Below, piece after piece: positions 43,621 through 51,806 of a stretch of DNA of 64,000 nucleotides. The notes under the pieces are model-generated. The model saw nothing but the letters and a program-made list of their open reading frames with translations. It searched no databases and was not told the origin of the DNA. The translations under genes and the position numbers were made by a program. The stretch covers positions 1,565,655 to 1,629,654 of the forward strand of contig NZ_KB913024.1 in assembly GCF_000384035.1 (NCBI RefSeq), read 5' to 3'. This DNA is from Actinopolyspora mortivallis DSM 44261. Its GTDB lineage: Bacteria; Actinomycetota; Actinomycetes; Mycobacteriales; Pseudonocardiaceae. Each line of letters starts with the position of its first letter. Position 1 is the stretch's first letter.

Positions 43621-44712
43621 ATGCCCGTATCCGCCGGTCGTGTGATCACCTCCGAGCCGGGCGGTTCCGGTCGGGAACGTCTCGCTCCGATGGAGGCGGT
43701 ACGGATCGCACGCAAGGTCACCGACAACCTCCGGGACGGGCTCACCGGACCGAGGGCCCAGGCCGCTGTGCGCGCGTTACGTCGCCTGCTCCGGGCCGAC
43801 GCGGTGGCGCTGGCGGACTTGTCCGGGCGCATGGAACAGGCCGGTCGGATGAGCGGCGCCGACGAGGCTGTGGGCGCGGTGGGCGAGGTGTTGCGCACCG
43901 AGAACAGGCGGGGGAGACCGCCGCTGGTGGCCGTGCCGCTCCGCCCGGAGGAGGAGCTGGCCGGGGTGTTGGTGGTCCGCGGCGAGGTACGGATGTCCGA
44001 GGTCCGACACGCCGCGGAGTGGGTGGAGGACTCGCTGGAACGGGCCAGGCTGGAGTGCTCGGCCGAGCAGGCGGCCCGTTCCGAACTGCGGGCACTGCGC
44101 GCCGAGATCTCGCCGCACTTCGTGTACAACGCGTTGACCGTGATCGGTTCACTGGTCCGTTCCGACCCGGATCGCTCCCACGAGCTCATGCTCGATTTCG
44201 CCGAGTTCATCCGGTACGGCCTGGCTCGGGACAGGGAGTACACCACGGTCTCCGACGAGTTCCACGCCGTGGAGACCTATCTGGCGTTGCAGCGGGCCGT
44301 GCTCGGACAGCGGCTGCGGGTGCGCATCAGAGTCGCCCCCGACGTGCTCGCCGTGCCGCTGCCGTACCTCGTGCTGCAACCGCTGGTCGAGAACGCGGTG
44401 CGACACGGCGTGGAGCCCGCCTTCGGGGCTGATCCACGGCGTACCGGCCTCGTGCAGGTCTCCGGGGAGGCAGCGGAGGGCGACCTGGTGGCCGTGGTGG
44501 AGGACGACGGGGCGGGGATGGACCCGGCCCTGGCGGAGAGGATCCTGTCCGGAGACACCAGGGGCAACGGTCTCGGTCTGAGTAATGTGGACCGTCGGCT
44601 CCGTGCCGCCTACGGATCGTGGTACGGGTTGGTCCTCGAGACGGCGGAAGGGGCCGGTACACGGGTGACCGTGCGGATCCCCCTGTCCCAACCGGGAGTG
44701 GTGCCGCGATGA
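43621..44712 (+). CDS. LytS-type sensor histidine kinase with GAF-like sensor
   Basis: 363 residues from the ATG at 43621 (GGGGAG upstream). No membrane segment is visible. Residues of about 40-145 form a GAF-like domain. Phospho-acceptor His166 sits in LRAEISPHFVYNALTVIGSL, the HisKA-type box of the LytS/YehU family. The ATPase has LVLQPLVENAVRHGVEP (N-box), VEDDGAGMDP and NGLGLSNVDRRLRAAYG. It is paired by an ATGA overlap with a LytTR regulator and lies in one run with two symporter genes, so it probably senses a cytosolic or membrane-permeable carboxylate. Confidence 0.9.
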   Translation: MPVSAGRVITSEPGGSGRERLAPMEAVRIARKVTDNLRDGLTGPRAQAAVRALRRLLRADAVALADLSGRMEQAGRMSGADEAVGAVGEVLRTENRRGRPPLVAVPLRPEEELAGVLVVRGEVRMSEVRHAAEWVEDSLERARLECSAEQAARSELRALRAEISPHFVYNALTVIGSLVRSDPDRSHELMLDFAEFIRYGLARDREYTTVSDEFHAVETYLALQRAVLGQRLRVRIRVAPDVLAVPLPYLVLQPLVENAVRHGVEPAFGADPRRTGLVQVSGEAAEGDLVAVVEDDGAGMDPALAERILSGDTRGNGLGLSNVDRRLRAAYGSWYGLVLETAEGAGTRVTVRIPLSQPGVVPR

Positions 44713-45491
44713 GACGAGGTCTGCGCGTGCTGGCCGTGGACGACGTGCGACCGGCTCTCGACGAGCTGTGCCGACTGCTGCGAACCTCCCCCAGAGTGGC
44801 GGGGACCCTCGGCGCGGGGGAGGCGTTGGAGGCCCTGCGACTGATCCAGGGCGACCGGTTCGACGCGGTGTTCCTGGACATCTCGATGCCGGGCCTGGAC
44901 GGGATCGAACTGGGATCGTTGCTGGCCAGGCTCGACTCTCCACCGGCCATCGTTTTCGTGACCGCCTACGACGATTACGCCGTGACGGCCTACGACATCG
45001 GTGCCGTGGACTATCTGCTCAAACCGGTGCGCCAGGAACGTCTCTCCGCGGCCCTGGAGAAGGTGACCAGGATGGCCACCACGAACGGGCGGGGTGCTGG
45101 GGAAGCGGAACCCACCCCCGAGGCCATGGCGGCCCTGCCGGTGGAGAGCGCCGGGCGGACCAGGTACGTACGGCGCGGTGAGGTGTGCTTCGTCTCCGCC
45201 GACGGAGACTACGTACGACTGCACACCCTCTCGGGCGAGCACGTGGTGCGGATGCCCATATCGCGGCTCGAGGAGTACTGGCAGGACCACGGTTTCCACC
45301 GCGTGCATCGCAGTTACCTCCTCGCGTTGGCAGCGGTGCGGGAACTGCGCAGCGATTCGACGGGAGGGCTCGTCGCCCACACCGAGGTCGGCGACGTCCC
45401 GGTCAGCAGGAGACACGCGCGGCAGCTGCGGGAACTGCTGCTACGGCACGCCCAGCGCACCGAGAGCGGAGGTGACGGGCGGATCCGATGA
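44709..45491 (+). CDS. LytTR-family response regulator
   Basis: 260 residues, ATGA overlap with the kinase. Receiver domain: acidic pair AVDDVRP, phospho-Asp57 (AVFLDISMPGLDG), Lys105 (DYLLKPVRQ). From about residue 150 a LytTR DNA-binding domain: VCFVSADGDYVRLHT, EHVVRMPISRLEEYW, FHRVHRSYLLAL. LytTR proteins bind direct repeats at promoters of transporters. It likely controls the downstream symporters, which are translationally coupled to it. Confidence 0.92.
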   Translation: MRRGLRVLAVDDVRPALDELCRLLRTSPRVAGTLGAGEALEALRLIQGDRFDAVFLDISMPGLDGIELGSLLARLDSPPAIVFVTAYDDYAVTAYDIGAVDYLLKPVRQERLSAALEKVTRMATTNGRGAGEAEPTPEAMAALPVESAGRTRYVRRGEVCFVSADGDYVRLHTLSGEHVVRMPISRLEEYWQDHGFHRVHRSYLLALAAVRELRSDSTGGLVAHTEVGDVPVSRRHARQLRELLLRHAQRTESGGDGRIR

Positions 45492-45838
45492 GCGGTGGCA
45501 GAAGAACGGTGGTGATGAGCCCGCAGACCAGGCTGGCCCGGTCACGGCCCACGCCCGGCAGACGGTGGCGGAAGCCCCCGCTGGAGGTGCACGAGTTGGA
45601 ACGGGCCGGAAGACTGTATCGGGCCCAGCGTCGTCACGCCGTGGGCACGGTGGGCCTGCTGGTCGTGCTGGTGTTCGGTCTCCCGCCGCTGCTGGGGCTG
45701 TTCGCCGCGGCGGGCCAGCTCCGGCTGTTCGGGGTTCCGTTCTCCTGGGTGGCGCTGGTTCTGGTGCCCTTCCCCGGGATGGTGCTGTTGGCGTGGTGCC
45801 AGTCGCGTCGGGCGGAGTCGCTGGAGAGACGTCGATGA
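45488..45838 (+). CDS. Small two-span membrane partner of the first symporter
   Basis: 116 residues, ATGA overlaps on both sides. A basic N-terminus (RRTVVMSPQTRLARSRP), then two membrane segments separated by a short loop: VGLLVVLVFGLPPLLGLFA and VPFSWVALVLVPFPGMVLLA. Position and plan resemble the DUF485 proteins that precede acetate-type SSS transporters, though sequence similarity to the second DUF485 protein in this window is low. It probably forms a complex with the next gene product. Confidence 0.75.
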   Translation: MSGGRRTVVMSPQTRLARSRPTPGRRWRKPPLEVHELERAGRLYRAQRRHAVGTVGLLVVLVFGLPPLLGLFAAAGQLRLFGVPFSWVALVLVPFPGMVLLAWCQSRRAESLERRR

Positions 45839-47514
45839 CGGCCCTGCTCGCGGTGTCTCCCGTGGTGCTGCTGACCCTGTTCGTCGGGCTCCGGGGGATC
45901 TCGGCGACGCGGACCACCTCGGAGTTCCTGGTCGCCTCGCGGGGGATCACTCCGTTGGTCAACGCGGCGGCCGTGTCGGGGGAGTACCTCTCGGCCGCCT
46001 CGTTCCTCGGAGTCGCGGGCATGATGGTCCGGGACGGGGTGGGAGCCCTGTGGTATCCGGTGGGATTCACCGCCGGCTACGTGGCGATGCTGAGCCTGGT
46101 CGCCGCGCCGATGCGCCGCTCCGGGGCCCTGACGGTGCCCGACTTCGCCGAGACGCGGTTGGGGTCTCCGGCGCTGCGCAGGCTGAGCGCGGTGGTGGTG
46201 CTGGTGATCGCGGTGCTCTACCTGGTTCCCCAGTTCCGCACGGCGGGGCTGGTGCTCAGTGTGGTCGGGGACGTCAGTTACTGGGTGGGCGTGGTGATCG
46301 CCGGAGGGGTGATCAGTACGACCCTGGCGCTGGGGGGAATGCGTGCGGCCACCTACGTGCAGGCCTTCCAGTTCTGCCTGAAACTGGTGCTGTTCGCCGT
46401 GCCCGCGATCTGGTTGGTGGTGACGGTGGGCGCACAGACCCGCCAGGAGGCGGTCGACCCAGCGGAGTTCACCAGGTTCGAGGAACGGACCAGAGTGGAG
46501 TTCCGGGTCGGGGCGACCCTGCGGGTGCGACGACCGACCGAGGTGCGTTCCCCCGAAGGCAACGCTCGGGTCCTGCGGGCGGGGGAGCACCACGTCGAGG
46601 CGGGTCAGGTGCTGGTCTTCCCGGAGGGAGCGGAGGTCCCCGCCGTGCCCGGAGCCGCTCCTCCCGGAGGGGAGCACTGGGGAAGGCCGCTGCTCAACGT
46701 CGCCGATGCCGGACATCCCCTGTTCGGAACGTGGGCGGTACTGGTGGCGACCGTGTGCGGCACCATGGGACTGCCGCACGTGCTGGTTCGTTTCCACACC
46801 AGCCCGGACGGGAGGGCGGCCCGGCGTACCGCCGCGCTGACCGTGGTGTTGCTGAGCCTGTTCTACCTGTTCCCCGGCGTCTACGGAGCGCTGGGCAGAG
46901 TGCTGCTTCCCGAGCTCTACCTGTCCGGGGGCACCGACACCGTGGTGGTGGCCCTGCCGACGCAGGTGGACACCGGCTGGTCGGCAACCCTGTTCACCGT
47001 GTTGTTGACCGGCGGTGCCTTCGCCGCGTTCCTGGCGACCTCGCTGGGCCTGCTGCTGGTGGTTTCGGGGGCGCTGTCGCACGATCTCCTGCCCGGCGGG
47101 GTGACCCGGTTGCGGGGAACCGCGCCGCTCGCGGCGGCCGTGACGGTACTGCTGGCCCTGCCCGCGGTGTTTCTGGACACCAACATTCTGGTCACCTGGG
47201 CGTTCACGATCGCGGCCGCGACCTTCTGTCCGTTGCTGGTACTGGGTATCTGGTGGTCCGAACTCACCGTCGCGGGTGCGGTGAGTGGGATGTCGGTGGG
47301 GCTGGTCGGGTCCTCCGCGGGCATGGCGGTTACTCTGTTCGGGCCACCGTTGGACGGCTGGAAAGCGGTGTTGACCGCGCAGCCGGCGCCGTGGGTGGTG
47401 CCGTTGTCGTTCGTCACCATGCTGCTCGTCTCGGCCCACACTCGCGCCCCCGGCTGGGCGAGGACCGAGATGCTGCGGCTGCACCTGGACGAACCCGCCG
47501 CGCCGGCACGCTAG
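45835..47514 (+). CDS. Sodium/solute symporter (SSS) with an inserted soluble segment
   Basis: 559 residues. The ATG at 45835 overlaps the upstream stop. SSS signatures: SEFLVASRGITPLVNAAAVS, GEYLSAASFLGVAG, VATVCGTMGLPHVLVRFHTS, TWAFTIAAATFCPLLVLGIWW. The sodium-site residues near GEYLSAASF look intact. Between helices 6 and 7 there is an extra soluble stretch of about 85 residues (positions roughly 200-290) with EFRVGATLRVRRP and VLRAGEHHVEAGQVLVFPEG, rich in beta-type residues. The likely substrates are acetate-like monocarboxylates. Confidence 0.85.
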   Translation: MTALLAVSPVVLLTLFVGLRGISATRTTSEFLVASRGITPLVNAAAVSGEYLSAASFLGVAGMMVRDGVGALWYPVGFTAGYVAMLSLVAAPMRRSGALTVPDFAETRLGSPALRRLSAVVVLVIAVLYLVPQFRTAGLVLSVVGDVSYWVGVVIAGGVISTTLALGGMRAATYVQAFQFCLKLVLFAVPAIWLVVTVGAQTRQEAVDPAEFTRFEERTRVEFRVGATLRVRRPTEVRSPEGNARVLRAGEHHVEAGQVLVFPEGAEVPAVPGAAPPGGEHWGRPLLNVADAGHPLFGTWAVLVATVCGTMGLPHVLVRFHTSPDGRAARRTAALTVVLLSLFYLFPGVYGALGRVLLPELYLSGGTDTVVVALPTQVDTGWSATLFTVLLTGGAFAAFLATSLGLLLVVSGALSHDLLPGGVTRLRGTAPLAAAVTVLLALPAVFLDTNILVTWAFTIAAATFCPLLVLGIWWSELTVAGAVSGMSVGLVGSSAGMAVTLFGPPLDGWKAVLTAQPAPWVVPLSFVTMLLVSAHTRAPGWARTEMLRLHLDEPAAPAR

Positions 47515-47696
47515 CCCGGTTCCCGCGGACGTCGGCTGTTCCCCGAACGGGACGGTGGCACGTCCGTCCTGTCCGGACGACCGTTCGTCCACCGCTCGTC
47601 GCGCTTGATCGTCCGTCGGGCCCACGGTTCTCCCCGAGACGGACGGCGCCTCCTTAACGTGTCGTGCATCACCCGTTCGTGTCAGGAGGCACCTTC

Positions 47697-48041
47697 GTGA
47701 CAACCGATGAGTTCGAACAACGTGCTCCGGCGCCGGAGCAGTGGGCCCGGGCCCACTCCAGCGCGGAGTTCGTCGCGCTGCGGCGTCGTCTGCGCGGCTT
47801 CGTCTTTCCGGTGGCGGTCCTGTTCCTCGCCTGGTACCTGCTGTACGTACTGCTGGCCGACTATGCCCACGGATTCATGTCCATCCAACTGTTCGGCAAC
47901 ATCAACGTCGGACTCGTGCTGGGACTGTTGCAGTTCGTCTCCACCTTCGGCATCACCGCGCTCTACGTGCGTTTCGCCAACCGGCGACTCGATCCGCTGG
48001 CCGGCAAGGTCCGCACCGAGCTCGAAGGAGAGGAAGAATGA
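47697..48041 (+). CDS. DUF485 membrane protein
   Basis: 114 residues. The GTG at 47697 has AGGAGG 7 bases upstream. DUF485 pattern: FVALRRRLRGFVFPVAVLFL, AWYLLYVLLADYAHGFMSI, GNINVGLVLGLLQFVSTFG and the C-terminal YVRFANRRLDPLAGKVR. Two membrane segments. DUF485 (YjcH-like) proteins are encoded immediately before acetate permeases and are probable accessory subunits. ATGA overlap with the next gene. Confidence 0.92.
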   Translation: MTTDEFEQRAPAPEQWARAHSSAEFVALRRRLRGFVFPVAVLFLAWYLLYVLLADYAHGFMSIQLFGNINVGLVLGLLQFVSTFGITALYVRFANRRLDPLAGKVRTELEGEEE

Positions 48042-49654
48042 TCCGGCTGGCACAGGACGCGGGGCTGGAAGGCAGCAACCCCGCCATCAACATCAGCATC
48101 TTCGCGGCTTTCGTGGTGGTGACGCTCGTGGTGGTGCTCCGGGCGAGCCGCACCACCAAGACCGCCTCGGACTACTACGCGGCGGGCAGGGCCTTCTCCG
48201 GGCCGCAGAACGGTATCGCCATCTCGGGCGACTACCTTTCGGCTGCCTCCTTCCTCGGCATCGTGGGGGCGATAGCGCTCTACGGCTACGACGGGTTCCT
48301 CTACTCCATCGGCTTTCTGGTGGCCTGGTTGGTCGCGTTGCTGCTCGTCGCCGAGCTGCTGCGCAACACCGGGAAATTCACCATGGGTGACGTGCTGGCC
48401 TTCCGGATGAGGCAGCGCCCGGTCCGCGCGGCCGCGGCCACCTCGACGCTGGCGGTCAGCTTCTTCTACCTGCTCGCGCAGATGGCCGGAGCCGGAGTGC
48501 TCGTCTCCCTGCTGCTGGGGATCGGCAGCGCCGTGGGCCAGAGCGTGGTCATCGCGATCGTGGGCGTCATCATGATCGTCTACGTGCTGGTGGGCGGGAT
48601 GAAGGGCACCACGTGGGTGCAGATCATCAAGGCCGCGTTGCTGATAGCGGGTGCCGCCGCGATGACCCTGTGGGTGCTGGCCCGGTACGGTTTCGACTTC
48701 TCCGCGCTGTTGCAGGGGGCCGTCGACAAGGCCGGCGCCGACGGTCAACGGTTGCTCGAACCGGGAGCCAAGTACGGGACCTCGGAGATCAGCAAACTCG
48801 ACTTCCTGTCCCTGGGAGTCGCCCTGGTGCTGGGCACGGCGGGGCTGCCGCACGTGCTCATGCGCTTCTACACCGTGCCCACCTCGCGGGAGGCGCGTCG
48901 TTCCGTGGTGTGGGCGATTTTCCTGATCGGGTTGTTCTACCTGTTCTCCCTGGTGCTCGGCTACGGTGCGGCGGCGATCGTGGGGCCCGAGACCATCGGC
49001 GACGCTCCGGGGGCCTCCAACTCGGCAGCGCCGCTGCTGGCCCAGGCGTTGGGCGGGCCGGTGCTGCTCGGCTTCATCTCGGCGGTGGCCTTCGCCACCA
49101 TCCTCGCCGTGGTGGCCGGGTTGACCATCACGGCCTCCGCCTCCTTCGCCCACGACATCTACGCCAACGTGATCAAGAAGGGCGAGGCGGAGGACAAACA
49201 GGCCGAGGTGCGGGTCGCCCGGATCACGGCCGCGGTGATCGGGGCTCTCGCCATCATCGGAGGGATCCTCGCGCGCAACCAGAACGTGGCCTTCCTGGTC
49301 TCCCTGGCGTTCGCGGTGGCGGCCTCGGCGAACCTGCCCACGCTGCTGTACTCGCTGTTCTGGAGGCGGTTCAACACCGCCGGTGCGCTGTGCAGCATCT
49401 ACGGAGGACTGGCCGTGGCCGTGGTGCTCATCGTGTTCTCACCGGCGGTCTCCGGCAGCGAGAGCGCGATGCTGAGCGGGGTGGACTTCCACTGGTTCCC
49501 CCTGGAGAACCCGGGACTGGTCTCCATCCCGGCCTCGTTCCTGCTCGGTTGGCTCGGGACGCTGCTGTCCAGTGAGCACAACGAGGCCAAGTACATGGAG
49601 ATGGAGGTGCGCTCGCTCACCGGGGCGGGTGCGGAGAAGGCCTCGACGCACTGA
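48038..49654 (+). CDS. actP: Acetate/monocarboxylate SSS symporter (ActP-like)
   Basis: 538 residues. The ATG at 48038 lies within GAAGGAGAGGAAGAATG. About 13 membrane segments. TASDYYAAGRAFSGPQNGIA, ISGDYLSAASFLGIVGAIAL, VGGMKGTTWVQIIKAALLI, GTAGLPHVLMRFYTVPTS, AFATILAVVAGLTITASASF and AHDIYANVI are diagnostic of cation-acetate symporters. It takes up acetate and similar acids with sodium or protons. With DUF485 it forms the second symporter pair of the LytS/LytTR locus. Confidence 0.93.
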   Translation: MIRLAQDAGLEGSNPAINISIFAAFVVVTLVVVLRASRTTKTASDYYAAGRAFSGPQNGIAISGDYLSAASFLGIVGAIALYGYDGFLYSIGFLVAWLVALLLVAELLRNTGKFTMGDVLAFRMRQRPVRAAAATSTLAVSFFYLLAQMAGAGVLVSLLLGIGSAVGQSVVIAIVGVIMIVYVLVGGMKGTTWVQIIKAALLIAGAAAMTLWVLARYGFDFSALLQGAVDKAGADGQRLLEPGAKYGTSEISKLDFLSLGVALVLGTAGLPHVLMRFYTVPTSREARRSVVWAIFLIGLFYLFSLVLGYGAAAIVGPETIGDAPGASNSAAPLLAQALGGPVLLGFISAVAFATILAVVAGLTITASASFAHDIYANVIKKGEAEDKQAEVRVARITAAVIGALAIIGGILARNQNVAFLVSLAFAVAASANLPTLLYSLFWRRFNTAGALCSIYGGLAVAVVLIVFSPAVSGSESAMLSGVDFHWFPLENPGLVSIPASFLLGWLGTLLSSEHNEAKYMEMEVRSLTGAGAEKASTH

Positions 49655-49670
49655 GGACGTGACACCGTGA

Positions 49671-49706
49671 CGGGGTGGGGCGCTCGTCGGACTCGACCCC
49701 ACCCCG
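49671..49706. terminator. Hairpin after actP
   Basis: CGGGGTGGGG (49671-49680) pairs perfectly with 49697-49706 over 16 bases, right after the actP stop codon. Confidence 0.65.
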
Positions 49707-49751
49707 TTCGTCCCCCGAGGACGGGTTCGCCTTCCGGGGACGGCATCGTTT

Positions 49752-49799
49752 CGGGGAACGGCGCGGACGTGGGCCGAACCGCGGCCGTTCCCCGTTTTC
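49752..49799 (+). terminator. Hairpin with T-tract before the dioxygenase
   Basis: CGGGGAACGGC (49752-49762) pairs with 49784-49794, followed on the plus strand by TTTT. It is one of the few hairpins here with a T-tract. It ends the actP unit and lies at the end of the convergent dioxygenase gene. Confidence 0.65.
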
Positions 49800-50688
49800 A
49801 GCGGGCGCGTTCCGGCATCCCTTCCGGGGGCGGGGTGGCGGTGGGGTCGATTCCCAGCACCACCCGCGCCCGTGTCGTCCCCGGAGGAAACGGGGGAGGA
49901 GCCGGTTCGAGGTCGAGCAGGGTCATCGGTCCCTCGTCCCCACTGTCGTAGAGCAGGTCCCGCTCGTTGGTGGTTCTCGGGACGGTGTTGCCCGAGTACG
50001 GCCACAGGCGGGCGAGGTGGGAGTTGAAGGACTCGGGAAAGTAGAGCTGCCCCGTGTGCGAGGTGTGCCCGCCCTCCCACACGCCGTCCGAACGGTGTCC
50101 ACCGGTGATCGTCTTGACGTGGATGTGGACGGTGCGTCCCTGGTACCAGCCGGGGACGATGCTGCGGAAACTCGCGACACCCTCGGAGTCGGTGAGCCGG
50201 ACACCGCGTAACCAGGTCGTGTCGTCGGTCGGTGGGGCGTGACCGTCCTCGTCCAGCGGGGGCGTTTCGTCGTTGCCGTAGCCGGTGTAGGAGGAGTAGA
50301 CGCCCAGCGCGTCGCAGTGCCAGACGTCCACGGCGATGCCCGGCAGCGGGGAGCAGTCGACCGCGTCCACCACGACGATGTCCAACAGCAGCCCCGACCC
50401 GCGTCGGTCCTCGGTGATGTCTTCGCGCAGAATGCGGTAGTCCAGGTAGTACGGCCCCTCCATCTGTTCGGGAGCCAGGACGCAGGAGGGGGCGCCTCTG
50501 GTAGGTCCGGCGGATTCGGCGTCCGCGGTGACCACGGAACCGGAGCCACCGAGCGCGGCCGCGGCCGTGCCGAGGCCGAGCCCGCCGAACGCGGCCAGGA
50601 TCCCGCGTCGCGTGGTCTTCGCGCGGGTGGATTCCCGCGGCTTTCGTGGGGAACCGTTCTCGGAGTCCTGTTCGACCATGACCGGCAC
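49798..50688 (-). CDS. Tat-exported intradiol ring-cleavage dioxygenase
   Basis: 296 residues from the GTG at 50688 (GGAG 8 bases upstream); the ATG at 50679 is the alternative. A twin-arginine signal TTRRGILAAFGGLGLG is followed by an Ala/Gly core. Fe(III) ligands of catechol-type dioxygenases are present: a Tyr in MEGPYYLDY, then Tyr, His and His in PGWYQGRTVHIHVKT. DVWHCDALGVYSSY and GHTSHTGQLYFPE also fit. Exported members of this family act on unknown aromatic or lignin-derived catechols outside the cytosol. Confidence 0.9.
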   Translation of the reverse strand: MPVMVEQDSENGSPRKPRESTRAKTTRRGILAAFGGLGLGTAAAALGGSGSVVTADAESAGPTRGAPSCVLAPEQMEGPYYLDYRILREDITEDRRGSGLLLDIVVVDAVDCSPLPGIAVDVWHCDALGVYSSYTGYGNDETPPLDEDGHAPPTDDTTWLRGVRLTDSEGVASFRSIVPGWYQGRTVHIHVKTITGGHRSDGVWEGGHTSHTGQLYFPESFNSHLARLWPYSGNTVPRTTNERDLLYDSGDEGPMTLLDLEPAPPPFPPGTTRARVVLGIDPTATPPPEGMPERAR

Positions 50689-50789
50689 GGTAGGTGCTCC
50701 GCCGCGGGAGTCCCAGCGCGGTGGACCACAAGTTCGCGCAGCCCGCCCCGGAGCGTGCGGACGTGGACGACCGGCTCCCCACGGCCGGG

Positions 50790-51725
50790 TCAACCGGGAC
50801 GGAACCAGGTGAGCGGTCCACGGGAGCAACCGCGGACGGCCTCGGCCAGCATCCCCAGCGAGCTGCCCTGCTCCCCGCCTTGTGGTGGGAGGAAGTACCG
50901 CTCCACCAGCCTGATCCACAGCTCCTTGGTGGGGGTGAAGTGCAGGTGCCGACCGGGGTGCTGCTCCTGCCACCGGCGGATCGCCTCGATCTTGTGGGTT
51001 CCGTGCCCGTGACAGACGAGATGGACGTCGTAGGGCCCGGAAACGTGACGTGCCAGGTCACGCAGGAAGCCGGAGAGTTCCCCGCCCCGCTCCGGGACGT
51101 CACGGCGGGACAGGCGTGTCACCAGTTCGGAACGCAGGGCCCGCTGTCCGGAGTCCTCGACGGGAACGAACACTCTGCCCGCCCCGTTCTCGGGATCGGA
51201 CCGCTCGTCCACGGCCACCGCCATGACCGACTCCGGAGGCGCGACGTACAGGGCGCTCCATCCGGATGGAGTCCGCCGGTGTTCCTCCTCCGCAGGCGGG
51301 GGAGTGACGCCTGCCCGCCGCAGGATGCGCACCACGGAGGAGGGGGAGACTCCCGTCCTGGCGGCCAGGGAACGTTTGCTCCACCGCAGACCGTTCGGAG
51401 GGCGCTCGGTCAGCGCCGCCTCCAGCACGCTCCGGACCTGTCCCGAGGACAGGGAACGCGGTGCTCCCGAACGCGGGCGGTCCCGGAGCGCGGCCAAACC
51501 GCCCTCCAGGAAACGCCGTCGCCATTTGCCCACCGACTGCGCGGAGACTCCCAGTTCCCGGGCGACGGCGGCGTCACTGGAGCCGCGTGCGCAGGCGAGC
51601 ACGATGTGGCAGCGCAGCACCACCGCCTGCGGTGTGGAGGGAAGGCCGATCCAGCGCACCAGCTCGTTCCGCTCCCGCCGCGACACCGCCAGTGGTTTTC
51701 GCGAGCCGAACGAGGTCGTGTTCAT
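50790..51725 (-). CDS. IS630-type transposase-derived protein with a broken catalytic triad
   Basis: 311 residues from the ATG at 51725. N-terminal HTH: ARGSSDAAVARELGVSAQSV, GKWRRRFLEGGLAAL, then a second winged region WSKRSLAARTGVSPSSVVRI. C-terminal DDE_3 fold: first Asp at 173 (VAVDERSDPEN), Glu275 (WIRLVERYF) exactly 35 residues after the expected second Asp. That second Asp is His239: CHGHGTHK replaces CDNYGTHK. The conserved surroundings show the substitution is real, so it is unlikely to transpose. I find no flanking inverted repeats. Confidence 0.85.
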   Translation of the reverse strand: MNTTSFGSRKPLAVSRRERNELVRWIGLPSTPQAVVLRCHIVLACARGSSDAAVARELGVSAQSVGKWRRRFLEGGLAALRDRPRSGAPRSLSSGQVRSVLEAALTERPPNGLRWSKRSLAARTGVSPSSVVRILRRAGVTPPPAEEEHRRTPSGWSALYVAPPESVMAVAVDERSDPENGAGRVFVPVEDSGQRALRSELVTRLSRRDVPERGGELSGFLRDLARHVSGPYDVHLVCHGHGTHKIEAIRRWQEQHPGRHLHFTPTKELWIRLVERYFLPPQGGEQGSSLGMLAEAVRGCSRGPLTWFRPG

Positions 51726-51806
51726 GAGACGTCGATACCAGGCAGTCGGTCGCGTGGAAAACCGGGAGGAAGGGCTTCGGGGCACGCCCTCCGCCCCCGT
51801 GACGAG

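Noticed and set aside
50790-51725. A complete IS630 element
   Set aside because: I could not find terminal inverted repeats or a TA duplication around the gene, and the catalytic triad is broken.
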